Positions 32,841 to 45,800 of a DNA stretch of 60,000 nt are shown one piece after another (within the stretch, counting starts at the first letter, position 1; each line of letters begins with the position of its first letter). The stretch is from Liolophura sinensis (Eukaryota > Mollusca > Polyplacophora > Chitonida > Chitonidae). The notes below the pieces were generated by a model. That model was not told where the DNA came from and made no database searches. It saw only the letters and a program-made list of their open reading frames with translations. The position numbers and the translations under genes were made by a program. The stretch covers positions 1,590,639 through 1,650,638 of the forward strand of contig NC_088297.1 of NCBI RefSeq assembly GCF_032854445.1, in the 5' to 3' direction.

Positions 32841-34639
32841 AGGTTAATGGATGTTATACATATTCTGAGTATTTCGTATGCTTAATGCTTTAAATTTTCA
32901 CGTGACAAACCGTGCTGTCAGAATATTACATTTCAGTAATGTTACTTGATTGGCTCTGATAATATCAGATGGAAAGGTGACACCTGACAATATATGATAC
33001 ATGCGCACTTCGTCCCAACAGGGTGAAGTTCCTCAGGGCAAAATGGCTGGTGTGTATACTATCGTCAATATGTCCACCAAATCACGTAGCAGGAAGTAAA
33101 TAGAATTAGTTCTATTTTAGACCGAAACATGTTAATGATAAACCTTATAGCCACTTCCTCTTTTTCTATCTTGTTACAAGGTGAAAATTGGATAGGTTTG
33201 TTAATGAGAATTGGCACCTGTTTACGTCGGTCAAGTTGCCAAGGCTTCAGATCGATGTTCATCTGCAGCTATGCGAACCGTGGCTTCTTCTGGTACACAC
33301 TCAGCCTAAACTGTCAACCATGTTTACAAAAAATTTCACCTTTGGGACACTATGCTCTGACACAACTGTGCTAAAGATGGACGACAAGTGGATCGAAATT
33401 AATGTGCAACTTCTAATCTTGCAAAATTTGTTTGTTGTCAGTATATACTCAGCTTAAATTACCCACCATTTCTACTGAAAATGTCATTACTAAGACACTA
33501 TCGTGATGTACCAGGCAATTAAAGATGGCGCTATCCCTTGTCAGGGCATTCCGTCCTTCTTTGCAAGTCTGTCCGTCATTGGGGTCAAGTTTGCGTACTA
33601 GAAAACGCTTATCATCCCAGAGGAAATGCCCGCGTGTAGCCGATAGTGGTTGGAGTTCCCCCAGGGTGTAATTTAAGCGGTCTGACTGTGTCAGATTGTG
33701 TCTGGCCTGGCTTGCTAATTAGTGTTCAAATGACTGCTGTAAGTCGATGATTACTTGCCCTCGGTTGTCGTTTGCCATACTTCCTTTACGGGAAATACAG
33801 GTATTTACATTTCTCTGAGTTACAGTATTAACGATCTACCGTTAGATTGTGAGTGAAATCTGGAAATTGTATACACGATTTCCCTATAAACCAAGCCGAT
33901 CCTCCTGTCAGACAGACAGAGAGACGAACAGATTTTTTTGACGTTCCATTCATGTCAAAGCAAAAGAACATGAATGACGTCGGCAAGAAAAACAGAAATA
34001 GATCAAATAATAAACAAAGCATTACTTCCTGTATTTCGCAGGAAAGCTAAAGGCATGCGAATCTTGGCATTTCAAAGCAACATAACAGCACGGAAAAAAG
34101 AAATGCAAGCAAATTTAAAGCACAGAATAAACAAATAGAAAAAAAAAAAAAAAACTATGACAAAATTCGGTTTTGACATTAACTGTCTTTTACATGATGT
34201 GACGGCGCAGTACCTTACGATAAAATTCATATGTTCAGTAGTGAGTGCCCACCTCAAAATTCGAACATTTGGCTGCAAATATTTCAGTGGCAAGGAATTT
34301 TTAAAAATACGATTAAGGGCATGTTTAGATTCGCAGTTTATCTCTGTGCTTTGTATTTCTTCACGTGGAATCTTTATCAGCGCCGTGTGTTCGCATCCAT
34401 CTTTCGCTCTTTCAGCTGCAGGTTTGAGTCACGAGTTTTGGCGAAAGTCGATGTTATAATCGCAGCTCTTGGGGGGCGGGGTTGGGTCGTCATTCAGTAA
34501 TAAATTGTAAATGCATCTCAATGTGATACTGGACGATCTTTTTCGGCATATATGAAAGACTTAAAACAGCAGACAAATCAACTAGAGCTGGAATCGAGCC
34601 TGCGATTTTATATGTTAGAGGCACATCGACTGCGACGTG
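32841..34639. other. unrecognised stretch inside the duplicated region
   Basis: No gene supported. Overlapping plus-strand frames at 34157-34459 and 34231-34500 have hydrophobic segments (FRFAVYLCALYFFTWNLY) but no recognised family and no matching splice phase to the 36.5 kb exon that I could establish. Confidence 0.35.
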
Positions 34640-35110
34640 AACAACACTTGAACAGAATGGTTATATAGATATATGTACGTGCACAATGGATTTTATACCA
34701 TAATTTCATGCGAGCTAGATTCCTTGACTTCCGCTTGAAGTTATTTCTACACCTATATAATGAATTTTATTCTAAACATGAATGACAGAGACACGTACAA
34801 TCTAGAGCCTATTTCAAGAATTGTGTTGCGCATATTTATGTACGTGTACAATGAATTTATTAGTAAGCATTCATTCTATACTGGATTTAGAAACCCCTTT
34901 GGGAATTGTGTTACAGATACATTATTTCTACACATGTATAATGAATTGTGTACGATGCATTCCTACTACAGTGTTGTAGACAATTGGATACGTGAACAAT
35001 GCGCTTAACGCCAATCATCAATGCTACATATAGCATCTGGAGTCCATTTCTTGAACTGTTGTATATGTTTCTGCACGTCAGCAATGAATTGTTCATGTAT
35101 GTATACGTTT
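34640..35110. repeat. decayed ~90-bp tandem repeat, about 5 units
   Basis: Recurring motif TACACGTAtAATGAATTTATT with GTAAGCATTCAT at about 34674, 34750, 34840, 34928 and 35075. Spacing is irregular. Confidence 0.6.
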
Positions 35111-35385
35111 TAAGTAGATACGACATATCAGTTGAACACAAATTTATAAATGAAAGGCTGCGCAGCCTGACGTTTGTTGAATATTTTAAGACAAGAAAAT
35201 AGCAGTGTGTCTCAAGTGCTCTCCCGCACATCGTAGCAGTGTATACTGTACTTTTCAGAATGGTCTTGTGTCACTGGGTAATAGTGCCATGCGGTTGGTA
35301 TCGCTGCTCTCTAGATCTCGCTACATTGGCTGAAGAATTAATTTGGGAGATTCGTTAAGTACTTGGCCAGGGCTCTGACCCTATT

Positions 35386-35830
35386 CCAGGCTTTCTGATT
35401 TCTTCCACCCACGAAGCGAATCTTCACAGTATAAATAACAATTTCTGAGCACTGTGTTGGGAACAAAAAAAAATATATAAAAGAACTACTGCTCTCAATG
35501 TATAGGGCCTGCATGTTGTACAGAATTGATGTATTACACATTATCCCTACCTTTTACTCCAGTTCTGTCCTGCATGTATTCGAAGGATTGGCTTTTGAAA
35601 TATTTTACACATTACAGGTGGTTTAAAAATTATCCCAGTACTTTATTGAGTGCCTTTTAATATTCTGATTCACTTCCACGCCTCGTTGATTACACAGATA
35701 AACATTAACTATGAAACATAGTCGAAAAATGGGTAAAACAATTTTATTAAACCATTGATATAACCACGTGTACTTCACCTTCTGTGTAAATGAAAGGCGT
35801 GATACTTTCACGAATCGCTTATTATGTTAA
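35386..35830. repeat. diverged direct duplication, copy 2
   Basis: Second copy of 32386-32840, offset 3000 bp. Contains an A-rich insertion near 35465. Confidence 0.85.
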
Positions 35831-36545
35831 TAATGCGTTTACGGGCTTCTAATGGACACTTACACAGTCCGCTAGTGAAACCATCGAATCGTTTCTGATA
35901 GAACAACGACATGGGATTATACCATGGAAACCAATTCTGACCTGAGCTTTTTAAATACTGTAGAAATTCCGAATGCATGCCATGCTGCTTGCGAAGGGCC
36001 ATCCGGGTTGTACGCATGCTTGTGGTGTTGTTGTATTCAGTGCATTTGACTGTTCCATTACAAGACCATGCGCTGGATGCTACATGTAGGTAGCACGAGG
36101 GATGTTATGTTTTAAAAAAAACAGCCTTTCATACAGCTAGGGGGTGTATATTCATCGTGTTGAACACTACGCCACACTGGATATATGAACAACTGGAATC
36201 AAAGCGCTACTGGACATTTTGATTAACGACAACGTATAAACTGGCATGGCACATAATATGCTCACTGAGTTAATTCGTTCTCGAAGAACAGTTCTTGCGT
36301 CTTTCCTTCATGATAAACTGTATTAGTTAATCGTGAGTCAGAGCTGCTATTAACTTCTTTTTACTTAAGTCCGCTCTAATTTCTAACTTCAAATGAACTC
36401 TTAGTTTTATGATTGTTTGTGTTGAGGATTGTTCTGAAAATGGTCTTCTAAAAGTTGAAGCACAGCTCCCATTATGATTGACTGTTTTTATATGAATGAC
36501 ACTTGGCCTAAAATTTACCACTATGCTTTCACTTTCGGTTTGCAG

Positions 36546-36831
36546 ACTCCAGGACAACAGCAACTTCTGGCACGAAATCCACATCAGCGTGTTACTGTGA
36601 GTGTACGACTGCCCATTGGAAAATTCTGCCTGGCTTTTTTCTCTCCATCACCATTGCGGTCACGTGGGTGGCGTCCACAGAGCTGATAGTGGACATTTAC
36701 AGACCAGGTTTTCTCTCGCCATTTTTCATCACTTATTTCAGCTCAGCCTGGATTATTCTCTTCTACCCTCTCTACATGATAATCGCGTCAATATACCTAA
36801 GAGGAACTGTCACCGGCAAAGATTTATTTAG
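36546..36831 (+). CDS. SLC35F-like exon, TM1-TM2
   Basis: Open from 36548 in the frame of the downstream exons and ending at AG|GTACGTGA. It encodes a Ser/Thr/Cys-rich stretch, then a first membrane segment (ILPGFFLSITIAVTW), a loop with VDIYRPG, and a second membrane segment (SAWIILFYPLYMIIASI). The acceptor is placed after TTTGCAG at 36545. A second AG at 36587 (CACATCAG) would drop about 13 residues of the low-complexity part, so the 5' edge is uncertain while the membrane part is not. This exon lies between the two inverted arms at 31678-32292 and 36942-37547. Confidence 0.8.
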
Positions 36832-39800
36832 GTACGTGATGGATTTATCTTACTCCAAAAATTAATAGTATGTTTTAGCAATGTGTGATATTTTAGCTAA
36901 ACAGACCCAGATAGCACAGTTGGTAAAGCGTCCGCTTCGGTAGCGGTGGATCCAGAAAGGGCCAATCCTGGTTCCAGTCACACCCAAGACCTTAAAAGAG
37001 GAAGTTGTAACTTCCTCGCTTGGCGTTCAGCATGAATGGGATAGTGCAACGACTGGTTGATCCGTATCATTATGATTCGGTAAGGCGTCTCTGTGAAGCA
37101 ACACTAGATAAAAGAGCGGTGGAAATCCGTTCTGCAACAAGGAGGCACATTACATGCACTTTGAGGATTTCTTCGTCGCCTCATGACTGAAACATTGTTA
37201 AGTACGATGTTAAGCCCCAAGCAGTCGCTCACTCACTATTTTTGCCAAATTTCTATGTCAACATCTGTTATACCGCTACAGAATCGACTGCTGCCAAAAC
37301 TTGCTGACAGTGTACTCTGAGACCATAAGTAGGCACAAAGGTCCTGTGTATAAGAAGAAAATATATTGAAATTATTACGGAACTAAAGCTTTAGACAATA
37401 CCCATATGGCGTCTGATGTACCCCGTCTCTTTTAACTTTTCACTTACATTAAGCTGTCCCTAAAACCATTGATGTTTACTGTTAAAGTTTCCATTTCACA
37501 GTGCCTCATAAAACGACGATCTCTACACATCCATATGTTGAACGTGTCTTTCACCGCAAAGAAAATGCAGAGTGAACGAATGATTTTCGCTTAGCGACAC
37601 ATTGGCAATATTTCAGCCATATAATGGCGATCAGCTTAGAACGCCCTTTCTTATCCATAATGCTACTCATAAACCCTCCATGTTATATGTATCAGTACAA
37701 CTGCCCTTACCGTCGGTACAAGTCCCAGTCATCAGTCATTCCAGCTAATAACGGTATCCCAGTCCTATGAACTCCTTAAAACGTAGACAGGATAAGTACA
37801 TACCTTGATTAAGATTTGACTGGGAGCCATCATGTAGGGGGAAGGCTCTTTATTGAGGCCACATGTGGGGGCATAAAGCTCGCATGGTGAGAGTACTGGC
37901 TTGAGTTCTCTTTGTTCAAAGAGCAATAGCTCACAGAGGGCTCACTGATGCGTCATCCAAAGCATTTGTTTATTTATTTATTTATTTTATTCGTGTTTCA
38001 CGCCATAGTCAAGAATATTTACCTCATGCAGCGGCCAGCATTATGGTGGAAGGAACACGGATTGAGCCCGGGGGAGACACATCACTCAGAAAAAAGCATA
38101 TTTCGGATACATTTACGCCATTTTTTTAAATACAGCATATAAAAAAAATGGTAACTGTAAACATTATATTTCGAAATGCATTGATTATATTACGGTACAT
38201 GTCGTGCTATCAAAATAATATACGCCTGAGAAATCTTGCTTTGGGGGTTTACCTATCTTGTCCTATCTGTTGTGGGAAATGTCCGGTCTTTACGGATGTA
38301 AAATTTATTAGTGAAAAATCAATAGGATGATAAATGCTCGATGAAGAACATTGATGTATCTTTGTAGAACGTCTGTTAGCAATCCGCCCATCGGCAAACA
38401 CGTAAAGTGCAATAATAGTGTTTCAAGATTCACAGGCATTTTGTCATGCACCAGAAAACAACAATGAAAAAAAAAAACCTTGTATGGGTCGATCTGTTCA
38501 TCTTTGCTGTCGCAATATAAACAGATATTTTATCCCTCGCAGATGAAACGATGTCGAAGACAATAGCACTTAGAAATGGGTTTTCCTCAAAAAGAGATTT
38601 TGAGTAAACTGCGTTTTTGTTCAGTCAAGAATCAAATGTAAACACAATAGTGGGTAATCAATGCTCAGGCAGGAGATCCCATAAACGGTGTAGAGTTCAT
38701 ACATCAAAATTACGGTTGCCATGGTAACCGGAAAAGGACCACCGTTAGTTTGCTTTGAAAGGATTCTTCAGCCCCTTGAAGTACTAATGGCTAAAGAATA
38801 GTCTGCCCATTTTGTTGCTGTCGTCAGAATCGTTACTGATATGAGATTGATGTGGTGGGACCAGTTGTAGAAGAACAAGCACAGCACTTCCTTTACCCCC
38901 AAGTAAATGTAATTACTGTTAACAATGGTCCTCTATATATGCATGCTGAGACAAACATCATAAGATGATCTACAGAATACAGGCTTTGTAGCCGGTGTGA
39001 CTATAACCCGTCCGGAAGTGTCCGGTACCTTCCTGAATCGTCCGGTACCCCCCTGAAGCGTCCAATAAATTCTGGAAGCGTCCGGTGATTCCGGTGTGGC
39101 CCGGTATCGTTTCAAAGCTTTATGTGATAGTTCCAGTGCCATCTTGTTGAATAAAACCATTTAGCAAACCACTAATGTAATACTGTGTATATATACTGAT
39201 ATTTCATACCGTCATGACCGCGAAGAATAATTGTGTATACAGATTTCTTGTAAACCAGCGCATGCGCTCTTAAGACTAGGACAAAGCATTATCCATACAC
39301 TTGTTTAATTAATTATTCCTTACGTTTAAATGCCACTGATGTCATTCAAATATGTTGGCCGTGTCAAGCCGCTGACAGTTAGCAAAGACAGATATAAAAT
39401 ATGGGGCCGTGTGGAAACGGTATACTGTCTTGAACTTCCTCTAATATGGACAAACTGGCAGTCAGCGGAAATGGACGGGACAGTCGTTGTATTTATAGCT
39501 TTGAATGACGTCTTTTCCTGTGTCAACGCTTCACCTAGGCAATGTAGACATGACCTTGATTATGTATGTAAAGCACGTGCAAAAACAGTAGCAACGTAAC
39601 GGTGATGTGGTATGACGAAAACGGGGACCCATGGAAATCTTACTAAAACCCAAGCTAAAAACATGAGTATAATAATTATTTCGTATTAGTAATCGTAAAA
39701 CGTCTGAAACGTTTTAAACTGGATATTACTAGTTAGATTGTAGGTGTTCTACTCTGTCGTCTCTACTTGCTCTCCAGAAGGAAACACTGTTGTTTGAGTA

Positions 39801-42800
39801 ATGCTGGAATTGATTTTGTTGTTATAACATGACACCGTGTCAAAATCAACTTAATATGATATTAATCTGATACAATCTTTGTGTTGAACTAATAGAGTAT
39901 TCGTGCTCCTGCACCAACAAAAGAATCTGTTGGAATAAAAGAATACACTGATTTATTAGTTTCATTTGATTTCGTTAGAAATAGGCTTACTTTGGTTTAA
40001 CTCCTTGCGATGAAAAAGATTGTATCAGTTATTTCGATTTTGGTGGCGAAAATAAGGCTGGAATAATCTAGTTGTACTACTAATTGTGTGGATGAAAACT
40101 TAGCAGGGTTAATTACAGGGTGGTTGGTGGAGTGGTGAAGGAATCGCGGAGCCATCCAAGATGCGATTCAATTTAGGACTTAGAGAGGGAATTTGTGAAC
40201 TCGTTTACTCTCACTGTGATGGGGCCTTTGATGACGTCCGTTCAGTCTAACGTACGCTGAAAACCACTTCTTTTCCACCGGTATCACGTGCACATACATC
40301 TATGTAATTCCCAGGCGTCTAAATACATTCCTATAGCATCCGTCAAACAAACTGACGTTCTGTGTCAATAATCGCAAGACCAGTTTTCAATACAACGTTC
40401 AACATAGGTCAGCTGAGTGCTAAACATAGATAGTATGTGAAGCAAGAATTCTAAGGGAGTCATGCATAGAGAAGCAGTTTCGAATGATTCTAAGCGATTG
40501 TTCTAGATGAGTTACTTAAAATAGTCACCAACTTGTCTACCATGCTATCTTCTAGCTTGTCGATAATGAAAATATCTAACTCAGCTACGCTTTGATAAGA
40601 GAGTTCGTCAGTGACAACCAAAGGTTTTTGGTTTTCTTCCACCTATTAATAATGGCATAAGACAAGGAAATAAAAGCGAGACATAAGGGGCGGTAATAGG
40701 ATAGAACACAGCTCCCAATACGTGGACAATATACCTGGACATTATAGGCATTCCTAAAAGATCCGTTCTGAATAAATAACAAATGTTCGAAGAGAAACCT
40801 TGGAAAACGTGAAGAAGTGTTCAAGGTTAAAGCAAAATATCCAACCATAATTATTCTTCTATGAAGGACTATTCAATTCAGAACCATGCATCGATTTAAG
40901 AATCGTTCAAAGTCCCTTTTGAATGCACATAGCGCGATATCTAGTCCGTTATTTATGAATTAAGAGTTACTCTATATTTTATCTGTGTTCCGAGAACCAC
41001 CATCGATAACGCTTTGGTAGAAATAGCGCTGGCATTTTATCCAAAGCCTCGTCTAATACATCAGTGCTCTACATCATTTACTATATTGATCGTGTACGGT
41101 GACCTCGAGAGCTAAGCCAAAGCGCATACTGGTCTTGTATACATCTGTACACCCGTGTCATTCATAGATGCTGATCTCTCCCAGATATGAAAAAAAAAAC
41201 CAAAAAACACTAAACGAAGAGCGGTGTTCGAGTCAGCCGCGCGCAGTTAAGAATGTCTTCATTATACCAAACCCACGTGTTATAAATCCACCTTCTTTGT
41301 ATTACTATTTAATAATCTACATATAACACTGGGCTGGGTACGTGGAAAAGTCTACAAGCAACCTGAGGCTGGTCGTGGATTTCCCTTGGGCTCTGTTCGG
41401 TTGGAGGAAACCGGGCGGAATTTACGCAACTTGATACGCGTAGTCTTGAATAAGCTGGCATTTCTATTAACAGAAGTCCGGCACTGTGTATTTCTCTTCC
41501 TAAAAATGCCTTTAAATTAAACGCTTTATGCACGATAAGAATATTTCTTCAGCAAACCCTCTTGCTTTAGCAAAAAACATAGTGGTTCTGTGAAAGTAAT
41601 ATCGGTGCTTGGTGTTTCTGCTTGGTAATGATATCATTGGCGTCTAATACATTAGAATTAACATCACTGAATTTCCTTTTCTGCCTAGACTATGATGGCA
41701 AAGAGAGTATAATTTGTTACCACGACCACAAAACCGTATCTAAGGTAAAGATGACAAGAGGCTATATTTATATTGTTTTTCATATCGTGGCCTTTTATAG
41801 GGTTTAATGCTGATAATTCCTCTTTGGCAAAGATGCCCTCCAAATAAGCTAGTCTGTTGTTCTATACCATCAACTATTTAATCTAAAATGGTGCATGTCT
41901 CTGAAGTGTCGAACACACAGAGGGTTTATTCTGAATTGGTTTAACCTCAGCCAAAGAATTTTTGTGATTCTAATGGCTCCAATGTCCTTTGATCTGAAAA
42001 AAAAGGCTGACAACCAGAGCACTGATTGGGCACTATTGAAGCTTTAAAAATATACAGAACTATATCGTATGAAAACCTAGTGATATTACTTTGTGAATGT
42101 TTTGATTTAAAGAAGAGGCTGTTACATGAAGTGTTACATGAAGTTCACCGTTCGTTTTTCACCGGTATGGCGAATTTATCTATTTATTCATTTATTTATT
42201 TGATTGGTGTTTTATGCCGTATTTAAGAATATTTCACTTATACGATGGCGGCCAGCATTATGGTGGGAGGAAACCGGGCAGAGTCCGAGGGGAACCCACG
42301 ACCATCCTATCAGGCTATGGCGAATACCTTAATGTAGACACGGCAGGCCTTCCCGAGGGCGAAAATCTTTGCCCTACATGAGGGAAAATTCATCAGTTAT
42401 ACGTGGGGGTATATAGTTTGTAATTTAATACAGATCAGTATATAAAAAAATACTCGCGATTTTAAAAAAAAAAATAATTCTAAACTGAGATGGTTTTTCA
42501 AATACCGCAGTTAATGACAAAACTGTATTTTTTATTTAGCATGTGGTTTAGACGTGAAATCGTTACCCAGAAAGCTGTTTGCAAATTTCTTTCACATTTT
42601 TCTGGAAAATCTAGATACGGTTGTTTTCTTACTGATATGAAATAGACGTGTTTGCGCACATGTACAAGCTGGGTGAGAATAGCATGATCGATTTTGCGGA
42701 CATGTTGTACTCGAGACATATTTTAGATACAAGATATCTCCTAATACCGTTTTGATGTATGGCTTTTTTTAAATGCCATGTGTTGTTATTTTTCTGGTAG

Positions 42801-45800
42801 CATGTGCACTGGACAGTTTAAAGTAGACTGATGGAAAATTAGCCTGGGGCGGAAGTAGTGCGGATAACGTTTGTACGAGATCTCCAGCAGCACGCAGACT
42901 AGGCCGTGTTTGCTCAAGATCCCTACGGCTGGGTTGATATCAGTTCCGATAAATTACCCTACGTCCTTATTTCACAATTCACGGGAGGATATTTGCGTCG
43001 CTTAATTTTCTGTTAAGAGCTAAGGCCAACCATTTATTGTATACTCATACCAATATATCCAGGTTTTGTGCAAAGCAGCCTTGTATCGCAGCGTATAGTG
43101 ATTGCATTGATGTCGTAGGCGGATTAAAGTCACGAGCTATATAAGCCTTATTATAAGCATATATATCACCAGCGACCCGTAAGCTAATGGTGCACTTTAT
43201 GTTCCGGTGACAGCTTTATGATGGGAACTGTTTAACATCGGCTAAATCCATTTGAAAAATCCATTTGGAATCTAATAAAATTTGCACAGGAATGAAAATT
43301 TAACTATTCAAGTAATCGGTATAAGAAGACACAACAAAATACTACTGGCGTCATTACATACGAAAGAAGACATGACAATATGACTGGCGTCATTACATGC
43401 GAAAGAAGACATGACAATATGACTGGCGTCATTACATGCGAAAGAAGACATGACAATATGACTGGCGTCATTACATGCGAAAGAAGACATGACAATATGA
43501 CTGGCGTCATTACATGCGAAAGAAGACATGACAATATGACTGGCCTTATCACACGCGATAGAAGACATGACAATATGACTGTAATCATTACACGCTATAG
43601 AAGACGTATAAATATATGTGGAGTGAATGTAAACGACAGCAAACGTGCAGATGTCGGGTGTACACGATAGAAACTATGCCGATATCGGTGAAGCATTGTA
43701 CACGATAGAAGACATGGAGATGTCGGGTATCCATTGTACGCGATAGAAACGATGCCGATAGTTGTGCACGATAGAAGATATGCAGATATCAGTGCTTTCA
43801 CATACTAACACGGCGTCCAGCTTGTTGAACACGTAACACTCTAAAACATGAAAACAGAACAGAACAGATTTTTCACCATATACAAATGACATTTTGCGCT
43901 GTACTAGAGGAACGTGTGTAGTATTGCGCATGTAAAATTTTGTTCGAGTATTTTTCTTTTGGTTTTCCTCGTTACAGAGCAGCCAAGGTAGTAGGTGTGT
44001 ATGCCTACACTCAAAAAAACCCCGTCTGAGTGATGCTATAATGCATTCTGTTATTCCAGCACATTGTTCTGTTAAACATAACACACGTATTCTATTAATT
44101 TAACATAAAGGTTCTATTACACTAACTGGATATTATATTCAGTATGACACAGTAATATGTTATAATATAAATCAGGCAACATATTGTCTGTTAAAATTCA
44201 CGGAATAATTTCTTGAGTGTAAGCACAGTTGTAGCATCATATGGCCTTTGCGATTTACAGAAAATTGATTTGTCAAGGTTGTCGCTGACACCTTTAGCAT
44301 AATGCCTGGAACAGTTTGATGCATGCTTTTTTATATATGCAAGCCGCCCTTTACATCTGATGTAGCGTACAGCCTACATGTGCTCAGCTCCATCTGTGTT
44401 GGCCTTGGGCAATAATGACCTTGCAATAGCTCAAAATCCAGGAAAACATGACCAGATATACATGTATAGAAGAACACAAAGAACATCTTTACTCACAGTT
44501 GTAGATTTAAAAAAAAAATTAAATTAAATGTGTTCCATGAATTAAATTCCAAGATGAGTTTCGTGGACCATGATGTAAGTGATAAAGGTCCCCGGCGTAA
44601 TGTCAGCTTGTTTTTCGTTATAATATTAAGCTTGACGTTGACTATTTTTAGTAATGGTATTTAAACAGTCTTTTATTGGTGGGTATAAAGAGTTATTTCA
44701 TCAATAAAAGACACAAAGCTGTGTTTTTGCTTAGGAAAACTTCTTTTAACGTCACAGTACCAAAATAAGGTTTTATGATTCATGATATTCATGATATCCA
44801 CCTTTGAATGCTTTCACATCCTTACAAAATTAGGATTATGGTGGGACGAAACTGGACAGAGCTTGGGGAAAACATACTACTATCCGCAGAGAGTCGAGCT
44901 GGCAGACCTTGTCAAGCACGACCCGAGCTGGACTTGAACTCACCACGGCGACACCGGTGTGAACGCCATTGCATTAGAAACAACATGACACTTTAGCGGT
45001 CTTAGATGACTTTAAACCAAAAGCAAACAGAGGCTAAGAAAGTCAGACAGTGGAGAAAGAATGTCATACGTGTAAATAGAAATCATACCATATATCCTTT
45101 CTTTCTGTTTTAACTGACTGTTTGCACAAGTGTTAATACCTTGAGACATATGATTACTTTTCCCGAAATTAACCCCATCTTTTGATGATCAGCATTACGC
45201 ATAAGATGAACAAAAAATCACATGCTGAATAGGTGGACTTTTACACATTGTCATTTCCATGCAAGCCTTTTCGCAGTCACAGCGAGGTACATGTATTTCT
45301 ATTCCCTGACCAGGGGCCTCCATGGCTCATTTGGTTAGCACGCTAGCGCAGCGTAATGACCCAGTAGCCTCCCATCATTGCGGTCGCTGTGAGTTCAAGT
45401 CCACCTCCGGCCGTACGTGGGAATGTTCGCCAGCAACGGGTATCTGCCCTGTTTCCTCCCACCATAATATTGACAGTCGTCTTATAAGTGATATTTTCTT
45501 GAGTACGGTTTAAAACACCAATGAAATAAGGAATAAATTTTCTGACCAAATTAATGAGTTTTGAACCTTGCCATGTGCAATCCTTTAGTGTTTTTTGTAA
45601 CCTATGACTTCCGGCCAACGAGTGTTCTGAGGTTACTAAATATGGTACGTAAATCAATGTGATTTTCTACGTTATAAGCCGCACGTATTGCGTCACTTGA
45701 GCTATAAGCTGTTTAATGTATGGACTTGACTGGATACACTAGTCTGTTCGATCTACAGTATCTATATGTGTATATTGCTTATCGTGCATTGATCTCATAT

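Larger units (their letters stand above)
37548..43340. other. intron of SLC35F-like gene, mostly unrecognised
   Basis: Part of the 9.6-kb intron 36832-46476. Beyond the SINEs, X-box match and tandem repeats listed separately, I see no exon or RNA gene. The opposed frames at 39326-39599 are in overlapping antisense registers and carry no known domain. Confidence 0.5.

Noticed and set aside
34231-34500. Possible N-terminal exon of the transporter with a hydrophobic segment
   Set aside because: I could not find a donor with the phase needed for 36546, and the known family has no extra membrane segment at that place.
43304-43670. Three 86-96-codon frames over the 39-bp array
   Set aside because: Unit length divisible by three and lacking stops explains open frames on both strands.
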